DNA from: Pirellulales bacterium
GTDB lineage: Bacteria > Planctomycetota > Planctomycetia > Pirellulales > Thermoguttaceae
Length of the DNA stretch: 64,000 bases
Assembly (NCBI GenBank): GCA_016936015.1
Contig: JAFGPV010000091.1
Coordinates: forward strand, 1-64,000
Direction of reading: 5' to 3'
Of the stretch, positions 22,493-31,661 are shown piece after piece (within the stretch, counting starts at the first letter, position 1; the number at the start of each line of letters is the position of its first letter). The notes beneath the pieces were generated by a model. It worked only from the letters and a program-made list of their open reading frames with translations, did not search any database and was not told where the DNA came from. Made by a program: the position numbers and the translations under genes.

Positions 22493-25108
22493 TCAACGTT
22501 TGATGGGGATGGTGATGTTGTGGGATTTTTTGGGGTCGAGTTCGAGGGTAGCCTGGGGATCGGATTCGGCCCAGGCGCCGAGGTGGACGACGAGCTTTTC
22601 GCAGGAGGGGTCGCTGAGCGGTTCGGCCTGGAAGGTGGCGGCGGAGCCGTTGTCGTTGACCCGGAGTGAGCAGGTCAGGGGGCCGAAGGGGGTGGAGATT
22701 TCTTTAAGCCGGGTGACCATGCCCGGGCCGGTCCATTGCCGGGGGAGGCCTTCGAAGAGGTGCATCTGCCGGCCGCGGTCGAGGGCCAGGAGGTGGGTGG
22801 TCAGGCGAATGAATTCGGCGCTGGCCCAGTTATGGGGGAAATCACCGTTTTCGCGGATCGGCTGGTCCTTGAGTCCTTGCTCTTCGATCCAGGCGAGATT
22901 CGGGGCGGCGTGATTGGCGTAGGCGTAGAGGACCTCGGCCGCCTTCGGGCCGTCGCCCTGCCAAAGCAGGGCGTGGCCGTAGAAGGAGGCGAAGTAGTTC
23001 CAGATTCCGTGGGTCAGCCAGCCCGTGGTCGTGACCATCCCTTCCTTCTCGTAGGTCTTGAGCATGTCGAGATTGCCTTTGACCAGCGGGTCATTTTTGT
23101 TGAAGAGTTGGCCGGGGTACACCGCGTTGCAGAAGGCCCATTGGGCCTTGCAGGGGAGATACCACTGGGCGTTTTCGCTGAGGAGGATGGGTTCCTCGAT
23201 GGCCATGAGGATGGGCAGGTAGCGGTTGCCGTAGACGTCGAACCGCCGATCGCGGCGTTCGTATTTGCGGAAGACGGCGTAGAAGTCGTCGTATTCCTTC
23301 TGCCACTGGTCGGCTTGGCCGTTTTTTCCGAGCCAGCGGGCGGCTTGGATGGCGGCCTTCAGGCCGGTGAGGTTCCAATAGGCGTTCGAGAATTCGTATT
23401 GGAAGTCGCCGCCGATGCCGCCGTCGACGCCGCCCTGGGGCATCAGTCCGTCGTTCAGCGGCGAGGCGTCCTTGTAGCTTTCGTCGCGGAGGCGCTTGAT
23501 GGAGGCGACGACTTTTTCCAGCTTCGGCCAGATTGACTCCAGCCATTTCTTATCCTGGGTCAGCCGGGCAAAGCGGGTGCAGGTCCAGAGGACGATGCCG
23601 TTTTCCTTCCAGTAGCGGGGGAGGATTTCGAAGTGACCGTCGGGTTTCTGGAAGGAGAGCATATAGGCGATTCCGGCGCGGGTCTGATCGCCGGCGCCGA
23701 GGATGGTGGCCGATTCGAGGATGAAGGCGCCGTCCACGATCCACAGGCCGCGGTAGCAGGTGGCGCCGACCTGAAAGGCGGGCAGGCCGTTCTTGATTTC
23801 CCGGGCCTGCCAGATGTTGCGGATTGAACTGTCGAAGAGGGCCTGGATGTTTTCATCGGGCACGGTGACGCGGTCGTAAGGGAGCGGGACGGTTTTCCAG
23901 AATTGGACCATGGCCTGGCGTTCCTCTTCGGCCTCCGTAGTGCTTAAGGGCCGGCACTCGATGCGGCCGCCGCCGCAATAGATGGCGGCAAAGGAGGCTG
24001 TTTTTCCCGGCTCGACCGTGAGGGGCGCCAAGGTCAGCACGGCCTCGCCTCGCTGGTCATTTTTCCGCATGGTTACGGAAGCGACCTTGGCGGTCGCCAG
24101 GACGGTCTCGTGGTCGTCGACCCGGACCCGGTCTTTGTCCAGGGATTTGAGGTTCAACAGGCTCTCGACGATCACCTTCGGCCGGACGGTTTTCGGGGCG
24201 TCGCCCTTGTTGGCGACGTGCACGAGGATGACGTCGTTGCGCGACTCGTTGTCGCGTTGGCCTGCGTAACAGGCCAGTCCCGCCTGGGCGTCGAGCTTGC
24301 CGGCCAACAGCGCGGCGTCGTCGTGCCCCACGGGGGCGTCGAAGACCCAAAAGCCGTTCAAGATGGCGTTTTTATCCTGGGCGTCTTTTGCGGCCGTCAC
24401 TTTCAGTTCGATCAGGCCGTCGTGGTCGGCGTCCTGGGCGTTGAACCAGAAGGCGTCGGCGACGTTTTTCCCGATGTCGGCGACGGTATCGACTTTTTTC
24501 GGCGGGGCTCCCTCCACGCTCAGGTCCATGATCCGCCGGCCGGGCCGATCGTGCCAGCTTTCGCACAGTCCCAGGACCACCGTCGCCGCAGCGCCCTTGG
24601 GGACCTTGATTTGATAGATGATCGGATGGTTTCCGCCGACGGCGATTGCCGATAGTTTTTCCGTGACGCCGGCCGGCAATTTGGCCCAGTTGCGCATGAC
24701 GTTCGGCCGGTCTTTGCGGACGGCCGTGAACTTGGGGGGCGCCGGCGGAGTCCCCTGTTTCTTCAGGGCAAACGCCTCCTCCAGGATCTCCAAATCACCG
24801 TCTGTAAGCCGCGTCTGCACGATCGGGGTCCGCGGCGAGAGCAGTTGCTGGTCCACGATCTTTTCCCCCGGAACAACCTCCACGCGGACCGACGTGCCAA
24901 ACCACCAGCCCCCCCGGGCGTAATGGTACAAAAGGGCGCCTTTTTCGTTGACCAGGGTTTTGTAGGTGTCGTCCGGCGGGCAGATGGCCGTCCGCCACTG
25001 CTGCGGCCGATAACCGAAATCGACGACCATCTCCCGGGCGAGGAGCGGGAGCGAACCAACCGAGAAAACGACCAGGAACAAGAATGTCTTTGTCGAAGAC
25101 TGTCGCAT
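22493..25108 (-). CDS. Secreted six-hairpin glycosidase family protein
   Basis: 871 residues with a signal peptide (1-24). An N-terminal beta-rich half (about 25-390) leads to an (alpha/alpha)6 catalytic-type domain at about 400-790. Its typical pieces include CYRGLWIVDGAFILESATILG, FEILPRYWKENGIVLWTCTRFARLT and GGIGGDFQYEFSNAYWNLTGLKAAIQAA. A C-terminal beta domain ends it. The layout resembles GH63/GH78-like enzymes, but I cannot fix the family or the acid residues. It lies downstream of a XylR-type regulator on the same strand, suggesting sugar-controlled expression. AAAGGTG precedes the ATG. Confidence 0.65.
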   Translation of the reverse strand: MRQSSTKTFLFLVVFSVGSLPLLAREMVVDFGYRPQQWRTAICPPDDTYKTLVNEKGALLYHYARGGWWFGTSVRVEVVPGEKIVDQQLLSPRTPIVQTRLTDGDLEILEEAFALKKQGTPPAPPKFTAVRKDRPNVMRNWAKLPAGVTEKLSAIAVGGNHPIIYQIKVPKGAAATVVLGLCESWHDRPGRRIMDLSVEGAPPKKVDTVADIGKNVADAFWFNAQDADHDGLIELKVTAAKDAQDKNAILNGFWVFDAPVGHDDAALLAGKLDAQAGLACYAGQRDNESRNDVILVHVANKGDAPKTVRPKVIVESLLNLKSLDKDRVRVDDHETVLATAKVASVTMRKNDQRGEAVLTLAPLTVEPGKTASFAAIYCGGGRIECRPLSTTEAEEERQAMVQFWKTVPLPYDRVTVPDENIQALFDSSIRNIWQAREIKNGLPAFQVGATCYRGLWIVDGAFILESATILGAGDQTRAGIAYMLSFQKPDGHFEILPRYWKENGIVLWTCTRFARLTQDKKWLESIWPKLEKVVASIKRLRDESYKDASPLNDGLMPQGGVDGGIGGDFQYEFSNAYWNLTGLKAAIQAARWLGKNGQADQWQKEYDDFYAVFRKYERRDRRFDVYGNRYLPILMAIEEPILLSENAQWYLPCKAQWAFCNAVYPGQLFNKNDPLVKGNLDMLKTYEKEGMVTTTGWLTHGIWNYFASFYGHALLWQGDGPKAAEVLYAYANHAAPNLAWIEEQGLKDQPIRENGDFPHNWASAEFIRLTTHLLALDRGRQMHLFEGLPRQWTGPGMVTRLKEISTPFGPLTCSLRVNDNGSAATFQAEPLSDPSCEKLVVHLGAWAESDPQATLELDPKKSHNITIPIKR

Positions 25109-25543
25109 GGAATCACCTTTCTGAAATCAAAAACCTAGGAAAAAGTCATCTCCGAGACCGAGGACCATTTTGAGCGCAATGAAACAACGCGATGCAAAAA
25201 AACCTCTTGGGGGCAACATCACCTCGGGGAAGATCCTTCATTTCACATAGAAAATCGAGTACGTCAAATCAGTATTTATTATAAACAAAGAAAATGCGGA
25301 AGAGCAGCGTATGGACCGACAATGCCGTTCATAAAAGATGACAAATAGCGGCATCACGGCGGAGAGATGCGGGGCTGGATTCTTTATTCGATTGGGGAAA
25401 CGTCCGCCGTGCCGCGTTTTCCGGCGGTTTGTCACCGCGGAACCCACCGGCAGCGGAAGCCAAGCGGTCTTTTTGACCGGCAACGGCGGAAAGACTTGTT
25501 TTCGGATGGGGGTCATCGATCCCAGAGACTTGTTCTTTTTGTC
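25109..25543. other. 435-bp gap between glycosidase and regulator
   Basis: No gene supported. Short open frames here have no start signals. The part nearest 25108 is AT-rich (25109-25330) and is the likely promoter region of the glycosidase; the rest follows the regulator stop. No obvious terminator stem is visible. Confidence 0.4.
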
Positions 25544-26725
25544 TTAGCGCACGCCCCCGGCGGCGGTTTGCCGTCGATAGGCGCCGGGAGTTTGGTCCAT
25601 GTGCCGCTTGAACAATCGGCACATCGATTCGACGTGGTCGAACCCGGTGCGGTCCGCCACGGCGCGGAGGGAGAGATCGGTGTGCTGCAAAAGCTCCTTG
25701 ACGCGTTCGAGTCGCGCCCGGGCGAGTTCTGCGCTCGGCGACCGGCCAAGCGCGCCGATGAAACGGCGTTCCAAGGTGCTGCGGGAGACGCCCACGCAGC
25801 GCAGGACGTCCGCCGTGTCTATCGGTTTGTGGGAGTGCTCGCGGATGAACCGCAGCGCGCTTTCCACGCAGGGATCGGTTACGGCCAACACGGCGGTCGA
25901 CTGTCGCGTGACGACCGCCGCAGGCTCGATCAGGAGCGGATTTTTTCGCGGCGGACGCCCCGCCAGCATCCGGTCCAGCAGGGCCGCGGCCTCGTAGCCG
26001 ACGCGCTGTGCGCCCGGATCGACGCTCGAAAGCGGCGGATCACACAGTTCGCACTGCACCGTGTCGTTGTCCACCCCGATGACCGCCACTTCCTCGGGAA
26101 CGGCGATGCCGAGTTCCCCGCAGACCTCGAGCACTTGCAGGGCGCGCATGTCGTTGCAGGCCATGAGTCCAATCGGCTTCGGGAGCGATTTCAGCCAGGA
26201 GGCGAGATGGCCGGCTTGCTGCAGCGATTGCATTTCGACGACGGACAGATGGGTGCCGGCGCGATGAGGGGGCGCTTGATAGACGTGGACCTCATGGCCC
26301 TCCTTGGCCAGGAGATTCGCGAAGAGGCGCGCTCGGGCGTCGGAGAAGAAGACGCCGGGGAAGCCGCAGTAGGCGAAATTCGGAAGATTTCGCTCGCGGA
26401 GATGCTCGGCGGCCAGCCGGACGACCTTCCGCTGATCGAGTTCGACCGAAGGAATGCCCGCCAAGCGGTGCAGACCGAAGACGTCGACCACCGGCACGCC
26501 AAGCCGGCGGACTTGTTTGATGTGACTGGACGTTTCGATGCGGGCGATGACCGCGTCGGCCCGCCAGTCCGACAGCCGGACCGGGGCCGGATCGCGGACG
26601 GCCCGCTCTTGGTGGAAGAAGGACCAGGGGCCGTGCGCCCGCGCGTAGGCGGCGATTCCGCGCAACAGGTCCCGTCCGTAGGCCCGGGAGGATTCGATGA
26701 GCAGAGCGACGCGGCGTCGTTTCAT
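25544..26725 (-). CDS. XylR-type transcription regulator (sugar-binding plus AraC)
   Basis: The ATG at 26725 gives 393 residues starting MKRRRVALLIESSRAYGRDLLRGI. The first about 275 form a LacI/periplasmic-binding-like domain (LMACNDMRALQVLEVCGELGIAVPEEVAVIGVDNDT). The last 100 form an AraC double HTH (LRCVGVSRSTLERRFIGALGRSP and LSLRAVADRTGFDHVESMCRLFKRHMDQTPGAYR). XylR proteins sense a sugar and activate its catabolic genes. It is divergent from the GH127 gene and upstream of the six-hairpin glycosidase, so both are probable targets. The ligand is unknown; arabinose or an arabinose derivative fits GH127. Confidence 0.85.
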   Translation of the reverse strand: MKRRRVALLIESSRAYGRDLLRGIAAYARAHGPWSFFHQERAVRDPAPVRLSDWRADAVIARIETSSHIKQVRRLGVPVVDVFGLHRLAGIPSVELDQRKVVRLAAEHLRERNLPNFAYCGFPGVFFSDARARLFANLLAKEGHEVHVYQAPPHRAGTHLSVVEMQSLQQAGHLASWLKSLPKPIGLMACNDMRALQVLEVCGELGIAVPEEVAVIGVDNDTVQCELCDPPLSSVDPGAQRVGYEAAALLDRMLAGRPPRKNPLLIEPAAVVTRQSTAVLAVTDPCVESALRFIREHSHKPIDTADVLRCVGVSRSTLERRFIGALGRSPSAELARARLERVKELLQHTDLSLRAVADRTGFDHVESMCRLFKRHMDQTPGAYRRQTAAGGVR

Positions 26726-26934
26726 CGTCGAGCGGTTCCCGTGGGGATGGGGTTCTCGTGGATTATCGTATCCCTCGATCATACCGGTGATGACAAAAAA
26801 TATCAATGCCTAAGACATATTATATCATTGACGGCAGGCCGGCGCTCGACAAGACTGAAGGGAATAGACTGGTTTGTCCGCCGTTCGTGGATGGGGACAA
26901 GATCCGTCGAGGCCCCAGTTTTCAGAGAGCCGTC
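26726..26934. promoter_or_regulatory. Divergent promoter region, XylR-type regulator / GH127
   Basis: A 209-bp region separates the two divergent starts. Around 26780-26835 is an AT-rich segment with the near-repeats tatcaatg and tatcattg about 22 bp apart, in an otherwise GC-rich context. They are candidates for regulator half-sites. An in-frame upstream codon at 26806 exists for GH127, but the signal-peptide start at 26935 is preferred. Confidence 0.35.
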
Positions 26935-29010
26935 ATGAAACCAAAACTTGGAATCTTGTGGTTGGTTGTCGGGCTGTTGGGGATCGCGGCGTCCGATCCG
27001 CTCCCAGCCGCCGATCCACCGCCCGGCCCGGCAGCCGTTCAGGGGAAGTTCCATCCCTTGCCGCCCGGGGCGATCAAGGCCGGCGGTTGGATGCAGCGGC
27101 AGATGGAGGAAGACGCCGCGGCGGGTTGGACCGCCGACCGTCAGGACCAGAGTCTGCACGGCGACTGGCTGGGACCGGACTACGGCAAAAAACCGTTTTG
27201 GCAGCCCTACCTCGACCGGAAGGGGACGCCCGTCGACGGGGAGTATCAGGCGCACTGGATGGACTGCGTTTTCCGTTTCGGGTGGATCACGGATTTGCCG
27301 GAGTACCGCCAACTCGGCAAGAAGTGCGTCGACGACGTGCTGGACCACCTCGACCCGACCGGTTACCTCGGCGTCGTGCCGCCCGATCAGCGTTTCCACA
27401 TCAAGCGACACGACGGGCACTACGAGATGTGGTCTTACGGAGAGCACCTCAATGCGCTGCTGCAATATTACGGCTACACGGGCGACGATCGGGTGTTGCA
27501 GGCCTGCCGCCGGGCGGCCGATCTGGTCTGCTCGAAGTACGGACCTTCCAGCAAAACGAAGGCCTCGCCGCAAGGTTCCTGGTACACGTCGGTCTCCGCC
27601 GCCCTGGCCCGGCTCTATCGGCTGACGGGCGACCGAAAATACTTGGAAAGCGCCGACCAATTTCTGCGGGACTTCGACTATACGAAACAGATTTTCGCCA
27701 ACCCGCCGGCGATCAGCGGCCATTCGGCGGGCTGGCCGTTGATGCTTACGGCGATGACCGAGGTCTATCGTTGCACCGGAGCGGCGGATTTCGACCGGGC
27801 CATGCGGCTCGCCCATCAACTCACCGTCCGCGATCACCTCCAGCCGCACGGGGCGCCCAGCGGCCAGGGCGAAGTCTTCGCGGGAACGGGGCCTTATGTG
27901 AACACCGAGTTGTGCGACGTTTTCTGGTGGGTGTGGTGGTGGACGGAAATGACGGCGTTGACCGGCGAATCGAAGTTCGCCGATTTCGCCGAGCGGGCGT
28001 ATTTCAACGCCCTGCCGGGACATCGGGCCAAGGACGGCGAAGTCATGTCGTACTTCATGGCTCCAAACCAATTGGCGGCCTCCCAGGCCGCCGGCAGGAC
28101 GCAGTATCCCAGCCGGCTGGAGGTCGAGTGCTGCCAGTCGAACGGCCCGCGGATCCTGCCGATCGTCACCGAAAACATGGTCCTGAAGACCGCCGACGGC
28201 GGATTGGCCGTCGTTTACTATGGGACGTCGCGCACCACGGCGCGGCTGCCGGACGGGCGTCAAATCCAACTCCTCCAAGAGACGAACTACCCGTTCGACG
28301 AATCGGTCGAGATCGTGTTGAAGGCCGGCGGCGAACCGGTCGAGTTTCCGCTGTTGTTGCGCATGCCCGGCTGGTGCAAGAAGCCCCGCGTGCAAGTCAA
28401 CGGCCGGGCGATTTCCGAACCACTTTCGGGCGGCACGTGGGCGCGGATCGACAGGAAATGGCACCAGGGCGACCGGATCGAAATCCGGCTGCCCATGGAG
28501 GTGCGCGTCGGTTTCTGGCGCGAGGCGGCGGCCTATGTCGAACGAGGCCCGTTGCTGTACGCCCTGGAGGTTCCCTATGAGAAAAAGCCTTTGGACCGGT
28601 GGGGGGCGTTCGAGGCCTTTCCGGCAAACGACGCCGTCTGGAACTACGCGCTCCTGCTCGATCCCGACCGGCCGGCTAAAGATATCAAGATGGTGCGTCG
28701 CGACGTTCCCCGCAATTCAAGACCGTGGGAGCGCTCTCCGGTTGCGCTGGAACTGGCGGCGTTCCGCGTTCCGGATTGGAAGTTCCCGGTCGATGGGACG
28801 ACCGCGCGGCCGGGCCCCCTGCTGCCGCTTTTGCCGCCAAAATCCTCTCAGGGGCTTGTAAACGTTGGCATTTGGGGGCAACATACTCCAAAGCGGGAAA
28901 CGATCCGCCTGGTGCCGTTCGGTTTTACCCTTTTAAGGATGAGTTACTTTCCCTGGTGCGAGAGAGGTCCTATTAAGCCCTGCATTGCCAATGAACCATT
29001 ACACGACTAA
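26935..29010 (+). CDS. Secreted GH127 beta-L-arabinofuranosidase (DUF1680)
   Basis: 691 residues from the ATG at 26935, which opens a signal peptide (MKPKLGILWLVVGLLGIAAS). An (alpha/alpha)6 barrel follows, with GEYQAHWMDC, HDGHYEMWSYGEHLNALLQYY and the GH127 zinc and catalytic motif in two parts: TELCDVFWWVWWWTEM and LEVECCQSNGPRILP. A beta domain and a C-terminal VPFGFTLLRMSYFPW complete the family pattern. GH127 enzymes release terminal beta-L-arabinofuranose with a zinc-bound Cys nucleophile. It is exported and is likely controlled by the divergent XylR-type regulator. The exact sugar specificity within this broad family is uncertain. Confidence 0.85.
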   Translation: MKPKLGILWLVVGLLGIAASDPLPAADPPPGPAAVQGKFHPLPPGAIKAGGWMQRQMEEDAAAGWTADRQDQSLHGDWLGPDYGKKPFWQPYLDRKGTPVDGEYQAHWMDCVFRFGWITDLPEYRQLGKKCVDDVLDHLDPTGYLGVVPPDQRFHIKRHDGHYEMWSYGEHLNALLQYYGYTGDDRVLQACRRAADLVCSKYGPSSKTKASPQGSWYTSVSAALARLYRLTGDRKYLESADQFLRDFDYTKQIFANPPAISGHSAGWPLMLTAMTEVYRCTGAADFDRAMRLAHQLTVRDHLQPHGAPSGQGEVFAGTGPYVNTELCDVFWWVWWWTEMTALTGESKFADFAERAYFNALPGHRAKDGEVMSYFMAPNQLAASQAAGRTQYPSRLEVECCQSNGPRILPIVTENMVLKTADGGLAVVYYGTSRTTARLPDGRQIQLLQETNYPFDESVEIVLKAGGEPVEFPLLLRMPGWCKKPRVQVNGRAISEPLSGGTWARIDRKWHQGDRIEIRLPMEVRVGFWREAAAYVERGPLLYALEVPYEKKPLDRWGAFEAFPANDAVWNYALLLDPDRPAKDIKMVRRDVPRNSRPWERSPVALELAAFRVPDWKFPVDGTTARPGPLLPLLPPKSSQGLVNVGIWGQHTPKRETIRLVPFGFTLLRMSYFPWCERGPIKPCIANEPLHD

Positions 29011-29132
29011 AAAAACCAGCAAACTCGGCTGGAACAGCCGTGTTTGCGGTTGAACAACAATCGTTGGCTGCATCGGCATCAATAATCCCTGACCGCCGAC
29101 GATTTCGGCCAGCCGCAAAAAGCGGGAGTGTC

Positions 29133-30134
29133 ATGCAGTCTCGGGAAATTGTTCGCCGCGCGATCACGTTTGGCAATCCGCCGCGTTTGCCCTTCTGGCA
29201 ACACGTCGTGGAATTCGCCCCCGACGACGTTTGCGACGTCTGGGAGATGGATCGCGCCGAGGCCGGCTGGTTTTTCGACCGGGCGACGTGGGACGACTGG
29301 GGCTGCCGTTGGGCTCGGACCGAAAAGAACAACATGGGCCAGGTGGTCGAGTCTCCGCTGGCCGACTGGTCGGCGCTGGGCGATTATCGGCCGCCCGACC
29401 CGACCAAGGCCTTCTATTTCGAACGGATCGAGCCGGAGCTACGGAAGGCGGGCGAGCGCTACGTCGCGGTTACCAGCCACTTCTGTCTCTTCGAACGGCT
29501 GCACATGCTTCACGGCTTTGCGGAGACGATGCAAGACTTTTATCTCGAGCCGGAACGGATCCACCGCGTCTTGGACATGGTGCTCGACTTCACGCTGCGC
29601 CGGTTCGCCGAACTGCACCGCCGCTTTGAAAACGCCATCGACGGAATCTTCCTCACCGACGATTGGGGCACGCAGCAAGGCACCTTTATCCGGCCCGAGA
29701 CGTTCGAGGAGTTCTTCGCCGGGCGCTATCGGCAACTGTTCGGCGCGATGCACGACTTCGGCTGGCACGTGATCCTCCATAGCTGCGGGCGGATTAATGC
29801 CTTCGTGCCGCGGCTGATTGAATTGGGCGTGAACGTGCTCAACATGCAGCAGCCGCAATGTTACGGACTCGTCGAGTTCGGCGAGCGATTCCGCGGCAAG
29901 GTCTGCTTTCTCACCACGGCCGACATCCAATCGACGCTGCCGCGCGGCAACGAACAAGAGGTTCGCGAGGAGGTGCGGCAACTCGTCCGCCACTGGAGCA
30001 CGCCCGAGGGCGGATTGATCGTATTCAACTACGGCGACCCGGAGGCGTTGGCGGTCACGACGAAAACCACCCACGTCATGTTCGACGAGTTCGCCGCACT
30101 GGCCGGTTTTTGGCAAAACACGCCTACGCGGTAG
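29133..30134 (+). CDS. Uroporphyrinogen decarboxylase (URO-D) family protein
   Basis: The ATG at 29133 follows GGGAG and gives 333 residues. The TIM-barrel pattern of URO-D/MtaA proteins is seen: MQSREIVRRAITFGNPPRLPF at the start, IDGIFLTDDWGTQQGTFIRPETFEEFF in the middle, and HSCGRINAFVPRLIELGVNVLNMQQP near the end. Planctomycetes carry many URO-D-like paralogues beside sugar catabolic genes, and these are unlikely to make haem. The RxxR substrate motif of true HemE is not evident. It follows GH127 by 122 bp and may be co-transcribed; its reaction is unknown. Confidence 0.75.
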   Translation: MQSREIVRRAITFGNPPRLPFWQHVVEFAPDDVCDVWEMDRAEAGWFFDRATWDDWGCRWARTEKNNMGQVVESPLADWSALGDYRPPDPTKAFYFERIEPELRKAGERYVAVTSHFCLFERLHMLHGFAETMQDFYLEPERIHRVLDMVLDFTLRRFAELHRRFENAIDGIFLTDDWGTQQGTFIRPETFEEFFAGRYRQLFGAMHDFGWHVILHSCGRINAFVPRLIELGVNVLNMQQPQCYGLVEFGERFRGKVCFLTTADIQSTLPRGNEQEVREEVRQLVRHWSTPEGGLIVFNYGDPEALAVTTKTTHVMFDEFAALAGFWQNTPTR

Positions 30135-30153
30135 ATCCGCCGCCTGCAAGCGG

Positions 30154-31545
30154 TTAGGCCGACTTGCTGACCGCCTGGGCCTGGTTGAGTTTGTTGTAGA
30201 GGGTTTTCAGGCTGATGCCCAGTTCTTCGGCGGCCTTAGGCTTGTTGCCGTTGTGGCGTTCCAGGGCGTCGCAGATGGCCTGCATTTCCATTTCGCGGAG
30301 GCTGCTACTGCTGCCGGCCGGGGGTCGGGGCAGCGGCAGGGTGGCCCGGGGTTCGGAAAAACGATGGGGGAGGTGTTCGAGGCGGAGGGGGATCCGGTCG
30401 CAGAGGATCAGGGCGTGCTCGATCACGTTGGCCAGTTCGCGGACGTTGCCCGGCCAGTGGTGGCTACAGAGGACTTCCAGGGCCTCGGGAGTGAAAACGG
30501 CCTCCGCGCTGCCGATCCGGGCGCCGGACTTGACGGCCAGGTGTCGGGCCAGCGTCGAGACGTCCTCCAGGTGTTCCCGCAACGGCGGCAGCTCGATCTC
30601 GAAGGTGTTGATCCGGTACCAGAGGTCCTCGCGGAAGTCGCCCTCCGAAACCATCTCGTCGAGGTGCCGGTTGGTGGCGCAGACTACGCGGACGTTGCAG
30701 GTGAAGGCCTCGTTGTCGCCGACGCGGCGGATCTCGCCGCTTTCGAGGAACCGCAGGAGCTTGGATTGCAGACCCTTGGGCAGTTCGCCGATTTCATCGA
30801 GGAAGAGAGTGCCGCCGTCGGCCACTTCGATCAGTCCGCGGCGATGCTCGTCGGCCCCGGTAAACGCCCCCTTGCGATGGCCGAACAATTCGCTTTCGAT
30901 GAGGTTCTCGGGCAGCGCCCCGCAGTTGATCGGCACCAGCGGCTTCTCGGTGCGGAGGCTCTGCTCGTGGATCGACCGGGCGGCCAGTTCCTTGCCCGTG
31001 CCGGTCTCGCCGGTGATCAGGACGGTCGAATCGGTGGGGGCCACCTTGGCGATCAGCCGCTTGACGGCCAGCATCTTCTCCGAATCGCCGATCAACTCCG
31101 ACGATTTTCCCTCCCAGCGTTCCAACCGCTGTTTGAGCGCGCGGAACTGGTTGGTCAACTCCCGCTTCTCGGCCACGCGCTGCAGTACGGACTCCAGGTC
31201 GAGCAGCTTGCAGGGCTTGGTGAGGTAGTCGAAAACGCCCTGCCGCAGGGCGGCCACGGCCGTCTCGAGCGACGATTTGCCCGTCAGGATCACCGCCTCG
31301 ACGTCGGGGGAGAGCCGCTTCGCCCGGTCGATCACCTCCAGGCCGCTTAGGCCGGGCATGTCCAGGTCGACGAGGATGCAGTCGTAGGTGTTCCGCTCCA
31401 ACGCGGCCACGGCGGCCGTGCCGTCGGGGCAGACGGTCGCCTCGTGCCCCATCCGCGGAAGCTCCAACCGCATCACTTCCTGGAGCGATTTCTCGTCGTC
31501 GGCGAAAAGGAGCTTTAGACGTTTTGTTGGTTTGGTGGGAGGCAT
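30154..31545 (-). CDS. NtrC-type sigma-54 response regulator
   Basis: 463 residues in the classical three-domain order. The receiver (about 10-125) has the phospho-acceptor Asp in ILVDLDMPG, Thr in ILTGKSS and Lys in YLTKPCK. The sigma-54 AAA+ domain (about 150-385) has Walker A GETGTGKE, the sigma-54-contacting GAFTGA and Walker B GGTLFLDEIG. The Fis-type HTH is at the end (KPKAAEELGISLKTLYNKLNQ). It activates sigma-54 promoters when phosphorylated. The histidine kinase upstream on the same strand is the obvious partner. The target genes are not evident. Confidence 0.95.
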   Translation of the reverse strand: MPPTKPTKRLKLLFADDEKSLQEVMRLELPRMGHEATVCPDGTAAVAALERNTYDCILVDLDMPGLSGLEVIDRAKRLSPDVEAVILTGKSSLETAVAALRQGVFDYLTKPCKLLDLESVLQRVAEKRELTNQFRALKQRLERWEGKSSELIGDSEKMLAVKRLIAKVAPTDSTVLITGETGTGKELAARSIHEQSLRTEKPLVPINCGALPENLIESELFGHRKGAFTGADEHRRGLIEVADGGTLFLDEIGELPKGLQSKLLRFLESGEIRRVGDNEAFTCNVRVVCATNRHLDEMVSEGDFREDLWYRINTFEIELPPLREHLEDVSTLARHLAVKSGARIGSAEAVFTPEALEVLCSHHWPGNVRELANVIEHALILCDRIPLRLEHLPHRFSEPRATLPLPRPPAGSSSSLREMEMQAICDALERHNGNKPKAAEELGISLKTLYNKLNQAQAVSKSA

Positions 31546-31661
31546 GGGAGGTTAATGACGAAGGACGAAATCCGAAGGACGAAAGAATGACGAATGTTTT
31601 AATGACGAATTTCTAAACCACCATTTTCTGTCCGCTACCCACTGTCCACCGCCCACTGACT
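31546..31661. repeat. GACGAA-type dispersed repeat between kinase and regulator
   Basis: This 116-bp gap contains five copies of gacgaa spaced by 8-17 bases (gaaggacgaaatccgaagg ... aatgacgaatttc), then gtccgctacccactgtccacc. The same family appears at 52709-52853. Confidence 0.6.

Noticed and set aside
26803-28464. A 553-codon minus-strand frame opposite GH127
   Set aside because: Antisense shadow; the GH127 motifs lie in the plus frame.
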